Assembly: GCA_026214975.1 (NCBI GenBank) | Contig: JAOBSW010001218.1 | Span: 1 to 64,000, forward strand | Source of the DNA: Gentiana macrophylla | Lineage: Eukaryota; Streptophyta; Magnoliopsida; Gentianales; Gentianaceae | Length of the DNA: 64,000 nt | Direction: 5' to 3' | In this document: positions 1 to 11,163 of the stretch, in pieces | Layout: the number at the start of each line of letters is the position of its first letter | Position numbering within the stretch: position 1 is the stretch's first letter | The notes under the pieces: model-generated | Told to the model about the DNA's origin: nothing | Databases searched by the model: none | Seen by the model: only the letters and a program-made list of their open reading frames with translations | Made by a program: the position numbers and the translations under genes

Positions 1-131
1 GACTCGGATTGAAACACCGCTCTTGACGTCCGACATCCTCTCTCACCGGCCTCGGCTGGTGCTCGTCCTTGAGCTCGTGCCATTTCTTACGGCTTTTCTT
101 GCATCGAGGATGGGGTCGGGAAGCAGAGAAT

Positions 132-313
132 CTAGGTCAAAGGATCGCTACTTGCTCGAATAAGCGGCCTCGGCGCCGTTATCTCCTCATGAGGGTGCGC
201 CCGTGACTTTCTCAGGACTAGAGGGTCATCACCCTCTTCCTCATGAGCATAATCGTAAAACTCCCGCTCCTCGCCTCGAGTCACCTCGGCGAGAATGCTC
301 TCCGTCCGACATC
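132..313 (-). CDS. Putative terminal exon of an antisense ORF in the Tat-like element
   Basis: On the minus strand a pyrimidine-rich tract ending in TTTTTGCAG (about 314-323) looks like a 3' splice site. It is followed by an open frame of about 60 codons ending in a stop at 132-134. The predicted peptide is acidic then basic (for example EEREFYDYAHEEEGDDP) and matches no domain I recognise. A possible upstream exon lies at 635-733, but the two do not join in frame directly, so a middle exon or a sequence error must be assumed. Antisense ORFs in the 3' region are known for Tat-lineage elements. This call is tentative. Confidence 0.3.
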
Positions 314-634
314 CTGCAAAAACAAGAGGAAAAGTTGGAGCTTTGGACACTGGGATAATGGAAATTAAACCAGGAAGGTAATCGCACCCATCTCGACGCC
401 CTCCCTCCGTTTTTACAGGAGAAACGGAAAGCAAATTGCCAGAAAGGGAAATGCGGACTCCAAAGCAAACATAATAAGTAGATGGTTCTGGGCACGATGA
501 TTCCGCTCATGAGGAATCACAGTAAAAACACCTTACATCCAAGCGCATTGCCTAAACATTGGATCAAATACCAGGGAAGGACTCGAAAAACAAACGGAGA
601 ACAAAAAAAAAGGGGATAGGGGAGAAAAATTTAC

Positions 635-733
635 CTGTTTTTCTGGGAAAAATAGAAAGATCAGCCTAAAAAGCACGTCGAAATCTTCAAACTCCTGCCG
701 GAAAACCTCGAAACCCACTTCCACCACCGTCAA
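635..733 (-). CDS. Putative first coding exon of the antisense unit
   Basis: Read on the minus strand, this open segment is rich in F, V, E and L. It ends CAG followed by GTAAAT, a good plant 5' splice site with its boundary at 635/634. It lies about 120 bp downstream of a TATA-like box at 851-860. The leader between them is C/T-rich, as plant 5' UTRs often are. No ATG opens this frame (the first usable codon at 733 is TTG), so the start is unknown. The exon may belong to the same antisense transcript as 132-313. Confidence 0.25.
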
Positions 734-850
734 ATCTTACTATTAGACTCCGCCGGAAGCTTTTGCTAATCCTAGAAAAAAAAGAGAACTCGGAGAGAAA
801 TTGTGGGAAATTAGAAGAGTGGAAAGTGAAGAAATGTTGAGGAGGCTAGC

Positions 851-860
851 CTTATATAGG
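851..860 (-). promoter_or_regulatory. TATA-like box of the antisense unit
   Basis: The minus strand reads cctatataag here. It is followed by a C/T-rich leader and then a splice-donor-bearing open segment. Position and spacing fit a polymerase II promoter firing against the retroelement's own direction. Confidence 0.35.
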
Positions 861-1095
861 CAAGCGAGTGGAGATCGTGGGGCTAGAAGTTAAACCATCC
901 AACGGTTGGGGATTGCGCGGTCGATTCAAATTCCGAAATTCGAAAACCGTAATCATTATGGAGGCCAATCAATGCCCACGTGCACGCTTGGGCAGTTGCC
1001 AAGGGCGTTACTACCCACATAATTATAGTTATCAAGGGGGTAACGTCAACCACGATTTGACTAACTGCCCCATTGAGGCTTTATGGATGGCTTCG

Positions 1096-1384
1096 CAGAC
1101 GACGAGGTCGCAAAAACAGGCCCGAGTTGCTTCAAAGGCGCGATGCTTTGAAAGCACGGCCCCTTAGTGAACAAGTCGCATCAGACGACGAGGTCGCAAA
1201 AACAGGCCCAGAGTTGCTTCGAAGGCCGCATGCTTTGAAAGCACGGCCCTTAGTGAACAAGTCGCATCAGACGACGAGGTCACAAAAACAGGCCCAGAGT
1301 TGCTTCGAAGGCCGCATGCTTTGAAAGCACGGCCCTTAGTGAACAAGTCGCATCAGACGACGAGGTTGCAAATACATTGTCCTG
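1096..1384 (+). repeat. 86-bp tandem repeat, three full units and a partial fourth
   Basis: Units start at 1096, 1182, 1268 and 1354, each beginning cagacgacgaggt. Units 2 and 3 differ at about one base, and unit 1 has a few extra changes. The array lies just upstream of the purine tract and LTR. Short tandem arrays near the 3' LTR are common in Tat/Ogre-type elements. Open frames across it are by-products of the repeat. Confidence 0.9.
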
Positions 1385-1448
1385 GTACTTGCTACTCCCC
1401 GCTCGACATTTTTATAAAAAATGATCAAGACATGGAGTAGGGGGCCAC

Positions 1449-2063
1449 TGATGATATAAATAATGTCGCCACTGTCTAGTCCTGGAAAGAGCCTATGGTT
1501 CACCACGCTGAGGCGAGTCCGCGACCACAAAGGCGGGCGGCGTAATGATATCTAGTAAAGGCCGCTACCATCAACCCCTCCTAGAGCGTCGCCAGGGCTA
1601 GAGGGCCGGATCGAGGCCTTGGATCGATGGCCCTTAAAGGGCCGCATGAGACTTGAGAAGAAACAGGGAGCAAAGGCAAAGAACAGTGTTGGCGGCCCCA
1701 GGGATCCCGAAGGGTCGCTGGCCAGATATTATACCCACTTGCTGCTAGATACTTTACCCACTTGTGGTTAGATATTTAGTGTTTGCTTAACTATTAAGTA
1801 AGATTAGTGACTAAGCTGCTTCGCAGCCTTTGTCCATTACTTGGCTCCTAAGATTTCTCTTCCTATAAAAGGAAGTCTTGTGTAACCTAATTCAGGGATG
1901 ATTATGATAAGAATAATAAGGAAAAGCTCTGCTGAAATACTCTCTCCCTCAACACCTATCGCCACCGCAAACCTCCGGCTAACATACCCTAAAATCACCA
2001 ACAGATAAGCCAGATATCCCCCAAAACATCCACCACTGCGCCACCGTGATGATTTTTGCATCA
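1449..2063 (+). mobile_element. 3' LTR of the Tat-like element, inserted in the Athila-like 5' LTR
   Basis: It begins TGATGATATAAATAATG just after a purine tract, carries a TATA box (1864-1870), and ends near tttgcatca at about 2063. From 2066 the sequence matches the second copy of the Athila-like LTR at 19580, so this element interrupted that LTR. About 482 bp of the Athila LTR (equivalent of 19098-19579) must lie beyond the left edge. The exact end and the TSD cannot be fixed without the other side. Confidence 0.55.
1864..1870 (+). promoter_or_regulatory. TATA box in the Tat-like LTR
   Basis: The sequence tataaaa lies in cctataaaaggaag, about 200 bp before the LTR end. This is a usual place for the LTR promoter. 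Confidence 0.5.
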
Positions 2064-2065
2064 TC

Positions 2066-2612
2066 ATTATTTCATATCTACATATAAGCAAACAAGGATT
2101 CATTTCGGATTTTGGAGGTTGCTAGGGTTGCAAACATGTAAGCCCTAGTTTATCTTCTCGTTTTCTTTTAAGTAATCAATTCCCAATTATGCTTTGATTG
2201 TTTGAGTAGTTATGCATATCTAGATGATGTAGATCTAGGATATGACGTTAGGGCAGTGGTGATACCTTGTCTATAAGGATCCCATACCCTACGTCCTCTA
2301 CCTAATATCTACGGATGAATCTGCGTGTTTAATTTACGTGTATTTAGATTAGTTTATATGATGTCCTGATGATTCGCTATATAATCCGATTCGTATATGA
2401 AACGCTGAGAAATATATTCGGGGATGTAAATCTGGAAAGGTGTCACTCGGTCGACCGAGAGCACTTATTCGGTCGACCGAGAGCTGTCAAATCCGTTTCA
2501 TCCGTTAATCAGTCACGTCTTTATGATTAGGTTAGCTTAATTGAATCTGTTATCTCAGTAGGTATGGCTATGGCTACGTCACTCGCTTAATTTAATTAAA
2601 ACGTGTAAAAAG
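2066..2612 (+). repeat. Athila-like 5' LTR, left remnant
   Basis: It matches 19580-20125 of the 3' LTR almost base for base. It ends in aaaag (2608-2612), the TSD of the copia element that starts at 2613. The LTR resumes after the second aaaag at 13642-13646. Confidence 0.92.
2446..2480. repeat. Palindrome pair, 22-bp spacing (5' LTR copy)
   Basis: Two palindromes with core TCGGTCGACCGA occupy 2446-2459 and 2469-2480, with centres exactly 22 bp apart. This is the 5' LTR counterpart of the pair at 19960-19994. Confidence 0.95.
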
Positions 2613-4023
2613 TGTTGGTCCCAGAGAAGGGTGAAACTATAGTCAGAGGGGGGGTGAATGACTATAGTTGAGTTTCAAAAACTTTTCTTGTGTTTTAAAA
2701 GCTTTTGGGCAGCGGATAAGTCCCTTCTTACTATGTTGTTTTCAAATCAGTTTAGACAATCACGGATATATGTGTTATGATGTAGGCAAATTAAATAAGT
2801 CTTTGTAAAGTAAATTGCATAAATTAAATTGACACAAGGCTTATAGTGGTTCGAGGGTGGTGTAATCCCTTAATCCACTCTTCTCCTGTGATGATCGGAG
2901 GAATTCACTATTGTTTTCACAGATACAACGAGTGTGATTGTCCTTGGCTTCCCAAGCTTCACAATCAACAAGACTATCACTCCTTATTGCAGCGGCTTGG
3001 TGATTGATCTTCCTTTTCTGCTTGCTTGAGATCAAAATCCTCAGCGGCTATCACAGTTTCAACTCCTTCTCAGATTGCCTCGATTGATTTGCTTGATTTG
3101 ATGTGAATGTGATTCACGCACTTGCTTGATCAATCTCAATTACGAGTATGACTTTGTAGTTACGATTTTTGAGTTGATCACTAGATGTATCCTTGTAAGT
3201 TCAGAGAGAAGGCTTTTCAATTGTGAGTTTACGCTTTTCTTTCTTTTTCAATCGTTTTTACTTTTACATCAATGCCTTCTATTTATAGCCTTGAATAGCC
3301 TTGATTTTGAAATTTCGTCCGTTGGCTATATTAATGAGGGAATAATCCTTGATTTTATCCTTGATTCCCCTTAATTGTATTCTCTTGATTTGGTGATCGG
3401 ATTCTTCTTTCAAATGTATAGCGAGAAAATCCGTCCTTGATTGATCCTTCAATGATTGTGCATTTAATGCATGATCTGCTTTGAATCTTCAATGTATATT
3501 AAATCGATCTTGTAAGTGTCTCTTCACCGTCTGTAGAAACGGTGGAGTGAGCCTTCCCCGACTTAGCCGTTAGTTCTTTCTTCGCCCGTTTTGTTTTCTC
3601 TTTGCCGGCGATCGGTGTACTCGGCCGATTCAACTGTTTTCTTCTTTGCTTTAGTTTCGAGGAGAATCTTTATACTTCTTGATCCTTGATTTGGGTGAGA
3701 TCGGTGTACACCATATTGGAATATTGAGTTTCATCACTTGAAACATAACTTAGACTTATCCAAGGTCATCACGAGACTTCCTTGGTTATAAGTGAGATCA
3801 TAATCCTTCTCTGTATCTCTGCTTTGGTGCTTGGTGGCTTCACTCTGCCGAATGTTTGTTTTCACTTTGCCATCCTACCAACTAGTACAATACTTGTCGA
3901 CTCAACTTATACAACATGTCGGACTCTAAGTAAAGACTTATCTGAGAGAATTCTAACTTATTTCAGGCTTGCTATAATAATTTAGTATGGCCATCATCAA
4001 AACATAATAAAATGTTCCTAACA
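2613..4023 (-). repeat. 3' LTR of the SIRE-like element
   Basis: This 1411-bp LTR pairs with 12230-13641. Many differences between the copies sit at CAG/CTG words (for example 3081-3095 against 12692-12712). The general match is otherwise close. Confidence 0.93.
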
Positions 4024-4037
4024 ATTTCCCCCTTTTT
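4024..4037 (-). promoter_or_regulatory. Polypurine tract of the SIRE-like element
   Basis: The minus strand reads aaaaagggggaaat immediately before the LTR's TGTTAGG. This is the expected primer site for plus-strand DNA synthesis. Confidence 0.85.
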
Positions 4038-4443
4038 GATGATGCCAAAACCCTCATAAGCTTTGAACATAAGTAATCGAAATTTTCATAATTGTCAGCA
4101 TTAAAAACTCAAAGATTTTATTCTTCCATCATAGGGTAATAAATAAAAAAACAAATGATAAGATAGATTGAATTGAATTAAGCAGCAGGCAATTGGTTTT
4201 ACTTCTTCATTTCTTCAAACTGATGCCCCTTGCCTTTTCTTTGTCTGTCTCTTTCCTTTGGAGATTTCAGGCTTTGAGTTATCATCTTCCCCTTTGTGGC
4301 GACATCAAAATGTGCCTTAAGGTCTGCAATTCTTTGCATCGGACTCGGGGAGAGGCCAAATCTTTTCTCAGGTAATTTGTTGTTGGCCTCACCAACTTTG
4401 ATGAGAAAGTCCAGATTGCTTGCGAGAATGCTCCATTATCTCA

Positions 4444-5134
4444 TCAGGATCTTTGAATTTTGGATGTGTGAGCATTGAGGATGTCCACCAAGGGCTTGAG
4501 ATTGTTGTCAACCGTCTCAGCATGGATGTCAAGATTGGTTTGGACATGGTGAGGGATGAGGTGTTGTAAGTTGCAAATTAAGTTCCCATGTCTCTCCATG
4601 ACTTCATCTTGGATTTTGATGTGGCTGATGAGAGCCTCAATCTTATGATTGAAGGAGGTTGCTTCACTCCTTAAGGCATGCTTGATTTTACTCTTTGTAA
4701 TATTGCCTTTCCATGTCCACAATAAGGGGTTGAATGTCCAGATTGAAGACTCTCTCTGGATCAATTTCTTCAGGTGCCACATGGACATCCTTTTCATCTT
4801 CATCATTTTCACTCTCAGCATCTTCACCTTGCTGCTCCTCAGTTTCCACTTCAACTTCTTTTTCTTTCTTTTCCTTCTCTGCCTCCTCATTTTGAACCTC
4901 TTCTTTTTCTTCCAACTTTTCTTGTTCTGCCTCAGTAGGCCCAAGGTCATCTAGAGGAGGTTGTTGGAATTGAACTTCTTCATCTGCTTCTTTTCCCCCT
5001 TGTGCAATTGTGGGGGCGTTGGCAATTTCAGCTGAGTGAGCTTTATCAGCTGGCTCACTGAGCTGTTTGTCAACCGTACCAATGCTTTTGAAAAGCACTT
5101 CCTGGAGGGTCAGTTCATCGTCAGATATGCCCAT
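4444..5134 (-). CDS. Acidic, coiled-coil-like ORF after RNase H in the SIRE-like element
   Basis: Two overlapping minus-strand frames cover this stretch (4688-5134 and 4444-4950), probably one ORF with a frameshift. The first is very rich in E, D and K (for example EEKEEVQNEEAEKEKKEK) and starts ISDDELTLQEVLF. The second continues with HALRSEATSFNHKIEALISHIK, which looks helical. It lies downstream of RNase H, where SIRE-lineage elements carry an additional, sometimes called env-like, ORF. I see no signal peptide or clear membrane segment, so an envelope role is not supported. A structural or coiled-coil protein fits better. Confidence 0.5.
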
Positions 5135-5355
5135 ATCTTCTGATTTCTTTGCATGAGCTTCACCTTCAGGTGTTCATCTTGACTCATCTTACGCCTCGTC
5201 TATCTCTTTCTCTTGAGATGAGGTGATTTATATCCTTCCTCACCCTCCTCCAGGATAGACAATTTCCTCTGTTGCTTTTTTCTTCTTACATTTACTGTGT
5301 CATCACTTAATATCATAGGCTCATTTAAGTTCTTTGGTGTTGGGCACGATGGTAT

Positions 5356-6061
5356 CTACTTGTGCCTTTTGAGACACTGGTTCTTCGTCCCACTCACGAT
5401 CTGCTTTGGATTCGAGGTTGTTTCCTCTTTTGACCCGACAATGGGTTTCGGCCAGGAAGCCTTGATGTAGAGTGAACATTGTTTTGGACTTGTGTGGGAA
5501 TTTGCAAATTTGTGGGTTGTACTTTCATGGCATTGAGCAGGTGTTGAAGAGGAACCCGTATGATTTCTTTTCCTAGAAATCGCCCCTTTTCTCGCAAACC
5601 CTTGGCAGTGCGGTGATTGATAAGTCAATCTCCTTTTGAATCGATCATTCAATCGATTGAATACGAAGGTTGCCCAATCAAACTTTATTCGTTCGTAGAT
5701 TATGGCCATCAGTTTGATCGACCTCGATTAGGTTTTCCGGTGACCCTTTCTCCCTTCAATATTTTTGGTGATGACGGTGCAAATTCGACAAGCGGAAATT
5801 TGGCGTTGATCTAGGTAGATTATGCGTTTCTTTGTTTGGCTTGGGGCATTTGGCTATTTCGGCCCGAATTTTGGAATATCTGCCGTCACAAGCTTGACAT
5901 TTGCAGGACCAATTTGGGGAGGTTCGGGGAACTTTGTTGAGTGTATTAGGCGTGATGACTATGTGCTTTCCAAAGATTGAGCTTGTGATGCGATCAACTT
6001 GATCTTCTTCGTCTTTGGGCATAAACTTTGCGTTTTTCAAAATGCTATCGATTCTCATCAT
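5356..6061 (-). pseudogene. N-terminal part of the extra 3' ORF, SIRE-like element (broken)
   Basis: Minus-strand open segments at 5756-6061 and 5356-5709 lie between RNase H and the acidic ORF. The first contains a stretch around FGKHIVITPNTLNKV. It reads like part of the extra post-pol region of SIRE-type elements rather than a host protein. The second overlaps the stretch that would continue it but is in another frame. No enzyme motif is seen, and identification rests on position and style. Confidence 0.35.
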
Positions 6062-6826
6062 GAGATACGATTATTGGGGGTTTAGAAATGTCATCATTTA
6101 AATTTGTCTGACAATCGACCAGGCGTCGTGCTTGTGCATCGTTGTCACAATAAGAGAGATAGTACTCGAGGCTTGAAAAGCGAGGCCGGTTATGATTGAT
6201 TTTTCGTAGTATTTTTGATAGCGATGATTTGGGAGGATGAAGCCATCGATAGGTAGAGGAGGATTAGAAGAGTATATTTTGAGAAAAAGTAGGGTTTGTA
6301 ATTTGCGAAGTATGTAAAGATTACGAACATCTCTAAGTATTGTTTATATAGTGTGATTTGGGTAGTGTGAGCGTGGTTTGAATATGGAAGGATTTAGTGA
6401 CATAATGGCGTGATTTTGTGTATGAAAAGCGCGATATTCGGCGTAGAGGGGAGTGGTTTGAGGCAAGTAATGATAGAGCCGGGAATCGAGGAGTTTATAA
6501 TTCAAAAAATAATATAATTACCTCCATGATCATAACGTGATCGCCACGTGTGTCTTGAATAATCCTCCATAATTTCCTTATTCTCCACGTGTATTTAAAT
6601 TGATTTTGTTCACACTTTGAATTTGTCCAAGTCTTTATTTCGGTGAAGTCACTTAACCGGTCCAATGAGTTCTTCATTGGTGCTTCATTGAACTGCTCCT
6701 AACAATCGAGTTAAGTTACCTCTGCTTTGGATACGGTGCCTTACTGCTACATCTCTGTAGCGGCAAAGGTTGTACGAGTTGATGAAGTCACTTAGCCGAT
6801 TACTCGATTAGCCGCTTCGTTGATAC

Positions 6827-7054
6827 TTAGTCAATTTCAATCATCACTAACTCGATTCTCAACATACTAAATCTTTCATAACCGAGTGGTTTAGTGAAGA
6901 TGTCGATTGATTGTTCTTGGTGGATATGTATTTTAGGATGACATCTCCTTTTCAACATGGTCTCGATAAAATGATGTCTCACATCAATGTGCTTTGTTCT
7001 TGAATGCAATACTGGATTTTCTGTAATAGATATTGCACTTGTGTTGTCACACAT
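6827..7054 (-). CDS. RNase H end of copia pol (SIRE-like)
   Basis: The frame holds CDNTSAISITENPVLHSRTKHIDVRHHF, the usual copia RNase H ending: an acidic D-N pair, then S-R-T-K-H-I-D and H-H-F. It continues to a DIFTKPL-like end (SIDIFTKPLGYERF). The domain degrades the RNA strand during reverse transcription. The frame is open for 75 codons only, and the upstream half is shifted. Confidence 0.85.
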   Translation of the reverse strand: MCDNTSAISITENPVLHSRTKHIDVRHHFIETMLKRRCHPKIHIHQEQSIDIFTKPLGYERFSMLRIELVMIEID

Positions 7055-7369
7055 GATTGGGATTGTTTTCTCTTCGACTCCATAGTCCCTTAGCTGTTGT
7101 CTTATCCACAGTACTTGTGCCTGACATGACTACCTGCTGCTATATATACTGCCTTGACCGTTGATGTAGATATAGAGTTTTGCTTTTTCTTTGAACCATG
7201 AGACTAGTGCGGTTCTAGCATTTGGCATGTTCCAGAGGTGCTTTTTCTATCTATTTTGCATCGGCATAGTCGAGTCTGAATATGATATCGGTGTAAATCC
7301 TCCATCTTTTGGGTACCAAATGCCAACATTGATGGTGTGTTTCAAGTATTTGATTATCCTTTTTATTTG

Positions 7370-8480
7370 CTAGAAGATGTGATTCTTTTGGTTGAGCTTG
7401 AAATCTAGCACACACTCCTCTTGCAAATGCAATATCGGGTGCCTTGCGATTAAGTATAATAATGATCCAATAATTCCTCTATACATTTTACGATCAACAT
7501 CTTTTCCTCCTTCATCTTTTCCAAGTATGACTCGGCACACATTGGTGTGTCTGCTTTGTGCCACTTGTGTCCATCCCATACTTGTGTATCAAATCTCTTG
7601 TATATTTTGCTTGACTAATGAAAATGCCATCCTTCATTTGCTTTACTTGAAGGCCAAGGAAGTAGTTTAATTCTCCCATCATGCTCATCAAAATTTGCTC
7701 TTCATTAGGTTTGCAAATTTCTCACACAACTTTTCATCTTACGATCCAAAGATTATGTCATCAACATAGATTTGCACTAGCAATGTGCTTGCCCCTTCCT
7801 CTAGTTTAAATAGAGTCTTGTCTATAGTTCCTTTGTTGAATCCATTCTTGATCGAGAAATTGGGATGAGTGTTTCATACCAGGCTCTAGGTGCTGTTTGA
7901 GGCCATAGAGGGCCTTCTTGAGTTTGTATACTTTGTCTTCTTTTCCTTTGATTTGAAATCCAGGAGGTTGTTCTACATAAACTTCTTCTTCCAAAAGTCC
8001 GTTTAGGAATGCACTTTTGACATCCATTTGATAGACTTTGAAGTCTTTGTGTGCGACAAATGCTAGAAAAAGTCTTATTGCTTCCAATCTTGCTCTGGAG
8101 CAAAGGTTTCATCATAATCTATTCCTTGACTTGGGAATATCCTTTTGCAACTAGCCTTGCTTTGTTTACGACAATGAGTTCCTTGCTCATCCATCTTGTT
8201 CCTGAATACCCATTTTGCACCAATGATGTTGGCCATTTCAGTCTGTCAACAAGTTCGAGACTTCATTTCTTTCAAACTCATTTAGTTCTTCTTGCATGTT
8301 TGTGATCCAATCTGCATCTTGGATTGCATCATCAATGGTCTTAGGTTCCACTTGTGATAGAAAGCAAGTTAGCATGTGCTCAGGTTGTCTTCTTGTTACG
8401 ACTCGGTGTGAATATCTCCAATGACTTGTTCTTGAGGATGGTCTAAGCCAATTTAGAGTGCAGTTGAAGTTGATCTTCAC
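7370..8480 (-). pseudogene. Reverse transcriptase of the SIRE-like element, frameshifted
   Basis: In minus-strand order the pieces are: 8238-8480 with W-I-T-N-M-Q-E-E-L-N-E-F-E-R-N (the start of copia RT); 7806-8087 with [20 protein letters not shown] and KALYGLKQ; a Y-V-D-D catalytic motif near 7750-7775 in another frame; and 7370-7579 with KMYRGIIGSLLYLIARHPI. At least three frame changes are needed. The domain copies element RNA into DNA inside the virus-like particle. Confidence 0.85.
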
Positions 8481-8618
8481 TTGGTGCTTCCATACCTTTC
8501 ATTTGAGCTTGAACTTATTTCAGTGCTTCTCTGTTGTATTGATATGTGGCTCCTCTTGATTTTCAAAAGATGATTCGAGGATAGTAATTTGGTATGGTTG
8601 CACTTGTATAGATTTGCC

Positions 8619-9465
8619 TCATGCGACTTTCTCTTCTTGGTCTTGAAGATCTTCACCATTTGTATATGGTTCATCAAAAACCACATGTATTGATTCTTCA
8701 ATCACCAATGTTCTTTTATTTAGTACTCTGAATGCTTTTTCTTTGGTGTCTGAGTATCCCATGAAGATTGCTTCATCGACCTTCTCATCAAAGGTATGCG
8801 AGATGATTCTGTTCAAGACAAAACATTTTGATCCAAACATATGAAAATATGAGATATTGGGTTTTCTACCATTCCATAATTCATATGGAGTTTTTCCATG
8901 ATGTTTGTTGATGATTGATCTGTTTTGTGTATGGCATCTTTGTGTTTCTTTGCTTGACCCAAAATCTCTTTGGCAAGCATGCTTGACAATCATTATTCAT
9001 TTGCTTCTTTGAGAGTTCTGTTTCTTCTTTTCTGCTACACCATTTTGTTGTGGAGTTCTGCTATGAGATAGTTGATGTAGTACTCCATTTTCTTCACAAT
9101 AAGTTACGATAATTTCATTTAGAAATTCGGTGCCTCTATCGATCGATTTTGATAATTTTTAGCTCTTTTTCATTGCAGAGTCTTCTCGGCCAAGTCTGGT
9201 AGCTTCTTGAGTGTTTCTTTCTTCTTGTTCATGAAGATGGTCAGGTGTATTTTGAGAAGTCATCCACCACTACAAGAGTATATTTCTTACCACTTACACT
9301 TACTTTGGGTGATTTGGTCCAAAGCAGGTCCATGTGCAATAGATGTAGAACTCTTGTTGTAGATTGATGAGGCTTTGATTTGAATGAGCTTTTTATTTGT
9401 TTTCCTTTTCGACAAGCATCACATAGACTCTCTTTCTTGAATGAGATCTCTGGCAGAGCCTTCAA
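8619..9465 (-). pseudogene. Integrase of the SIRE-like element, frameshifted
   Basis: The segment 9241-9465 carries the zinc-finger end (C-D-A-C-R-K-G-K-Q) and the first catalytic region (HMDLLWTKSPKVSVSGKKYT then VVVDDFSKYT). The segment 8619-8993 carries the C-terminal part (KTPYELWNGRKPNISYFHMF and G-S-K-C-F-V-L-N). The middle, with the remaining catalytic residues, is split by frameshifts at about 9000-9240. In copia elements this enzyme inserts the DNA copy and lies before reverse transcriptase, as here. Confidence 0.83.
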
Positions 9466-9647
9466 CTAACTTGCTCCTTGACGGTTTGTTGATGGTCTTG
9501 AAATTCAGTGATTTAATCTTCTGTGCCAAATCCAAACTTGTTGATTGTTTATTCTTGACAAGTAGACATGTTTACGCCTTTGCACATTCTCAGATCCACC
9601 ACATACATGTTGTCTTGTCTTCTACTGCAAGAACCCTTTGTGTTTGT

Positions 9648-10036
9648 TTATTTGTGAATCACTTTGCATCCTTCTTTGTTGAAGTGCACATTGTAGCCTT
9701 TGTCACAGAATTGGTGATGCTCGTGATTGAAGTTAAGTCCCTTGACATATGCCACATTTTGAATCTTTAGATTGTTTTTAGTATTGTGCCTTCCCCTTAA
9801 TCTTGCCAGGGTTTTCTTTTCCTCCAAATGTGACTTTGGGTCCATCAAAAGCTTTAAAATCGGTGATCCATTTCTTGTTTCTGTCATGTATCCGGAACAT
9901 CCTTTGTCTATATACCGGACATCCTACAAAGCAGTTAATTAAGTTTGGGTACCCAACTTTGTTTGGAGTCCATATCATTAGCTTGATCATGCCTCCCATA
10001 CCAAGTATGTATCCAAAAGGTCTTCTCTTTGGATAA
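9648..10036 (-). pseudogene. Protease and GAG-pre-integrase region, SIRE-like element
   Basis: Overlapping minus-strand frames hold KKWITDFKAFDGPKVTFGGK and L-C/F-C-D-K-G-Y-N-V-H-F-N-K-E-G-C, both typical of copia pol just after the protease active site. The active site itself reads D-K-G-C-S-G-Y-M-T in the translated stretch near 9895-9925, where D-S-G-C-S-x-H-M-T is expected, so the catalytic serine position is altered or miscalled. Confidence 0.75.
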
Positions 10037-11163
10037 TTGAGTCATCAACTTCATATGTATAAGGCATGGCGAGAATAGCTTCTAATATTTTTACGGAAGG
10101 TATTACGATCTTACTTTTCCACCTTTTGGTGCATTTGTATCCTTCTTCACTTTCCAATATGCAATAGGAAACCTTTCTTGCTTCATGTGTCTAGGAACAT
10201 AGCTAGATTGATTTTCTTAATCACATGATGCATTTTGTGGAATGGTTTCCTCTTGTATTTTGGAGTGTGACATTCAATCATCCTCACGAGGGAAAAAGTC
10301 CGCCTTTACCTTTCGGATGGTTGTTGTTTTTGTATGATTGGAATGAGGATTTAGTCTGCTTTGTTTCACTACGGTGGGTTTTGACTTCATTGGAGCAGGA
10401 TGATGCATTGGAGACATGAGTGCGTCACTTTCTAAATTTTGGTCCATTAGTGGTCCTCAATTTAGAATTGTGTTGACTATTATCCCTACATTCATCACAT
10501 TTATTATAGCCAAGACCGGATCTGGATCCAAACCTTTTGAGGGTTTGTATCTTTGGTGCTTTTAGTGGTGCGGTGATTACCTTTCTTGGTGAGAGTTCTT
10601 CTTAAGCGATCTGTTGGTAATGGATGTATGGTCATCTGCTTTTTGTTGATCATTTAAGTAGATCTCTTACTAGTTAATTCGACTCTTGTTTTATCTGATT
10701 CTTTCTTTAACCTCTTATTCTCTTTTCTTAGATCCTTGCATTCCTTTTCCGAATTTCATGATTCTTTTCAATTTCATCAAATTTAGTCATGAGATTTTGG
10801 ACTAGGTCTCTTGTATCTAAAGGTAGACTAGAGGATTGTGCGGTGTTAGATGTGAATGCATTAGATGAAGAAGCAGGAACTAGATGTTACCTCGATTTCA
10901 TCGATTCTTTAGCCATTAAACATAGGCTTGTTTCCTCGATTAATGCGAACTATCACTTTTGTCTTCATCCAATTCTTTGGTCATGAGGCATAGGCATGCC
11001 TTTTCATTTTCTCGATTTGTCTTTCTTCATCACTATCATCGAGTCATTATCGGATGATTCTTCATCTTTCACTCACTGGATTACGCCTTAAGTGCCTTCT
11101 TGCCCTTTTCTCTTTTCGGATGCTTTGAATTTCTTCTTTTCATCATCTTTGTCATTTTCTTGG

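Larger units (their letters stand above)
1..1448 (+). mobile_element. 3' internal part of a Tat-lineage Ty3/gypsy element (left end off window)
   Basis: This stretch has no pol-type coding sequence on the + strand. It ends in a purine-rich tract (about 1434-1446, core gtaggggg) directly before an LTR-like sequence starting TGATGATATAAA at 1449. A purine tract followed by TG is how the 3' end of an LTR retrotransposon looks. The GC-rich interior, a tandem repeat just before the LTR, and minus-strand gene-like signals in the 3' region match the known layout of Tat/Ogre/Retand elements, some of which carry extra antisense ORFs between pol and the 3' LTR. The assignment to Tat rests on layout only, since the pol region lies outside the window. 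Confidence 0.5.

Noticed and set aside
1073..1346. Repetitive ORFs on both strands in the 86-bp array
   Set aside because: They arise because the repeat length keeps a frame open for a few units. No motif is present.
2841..3374. Short ORFs inside the copia LTR
   Set aside because: They are not conserved between the two LTR copies (frames differ at 12453-13009), and LTRs are not expected to code.
4649..4954. Hydrophobic plus-strand ORF (F/L-rich) opposite the acidic ORF
   Set aside because: It is the complement of E/K-rich codons on the minus strand. Poly-E/K reads as poly-F/L in reverse, so it is a shadow.
4444..6061. True envelope gene (retrovirus-like) in the SIRE-like element
   Set aside because: No signal peptide, cleavage site or transmembrane helix can be seen. 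Only position suggests env.
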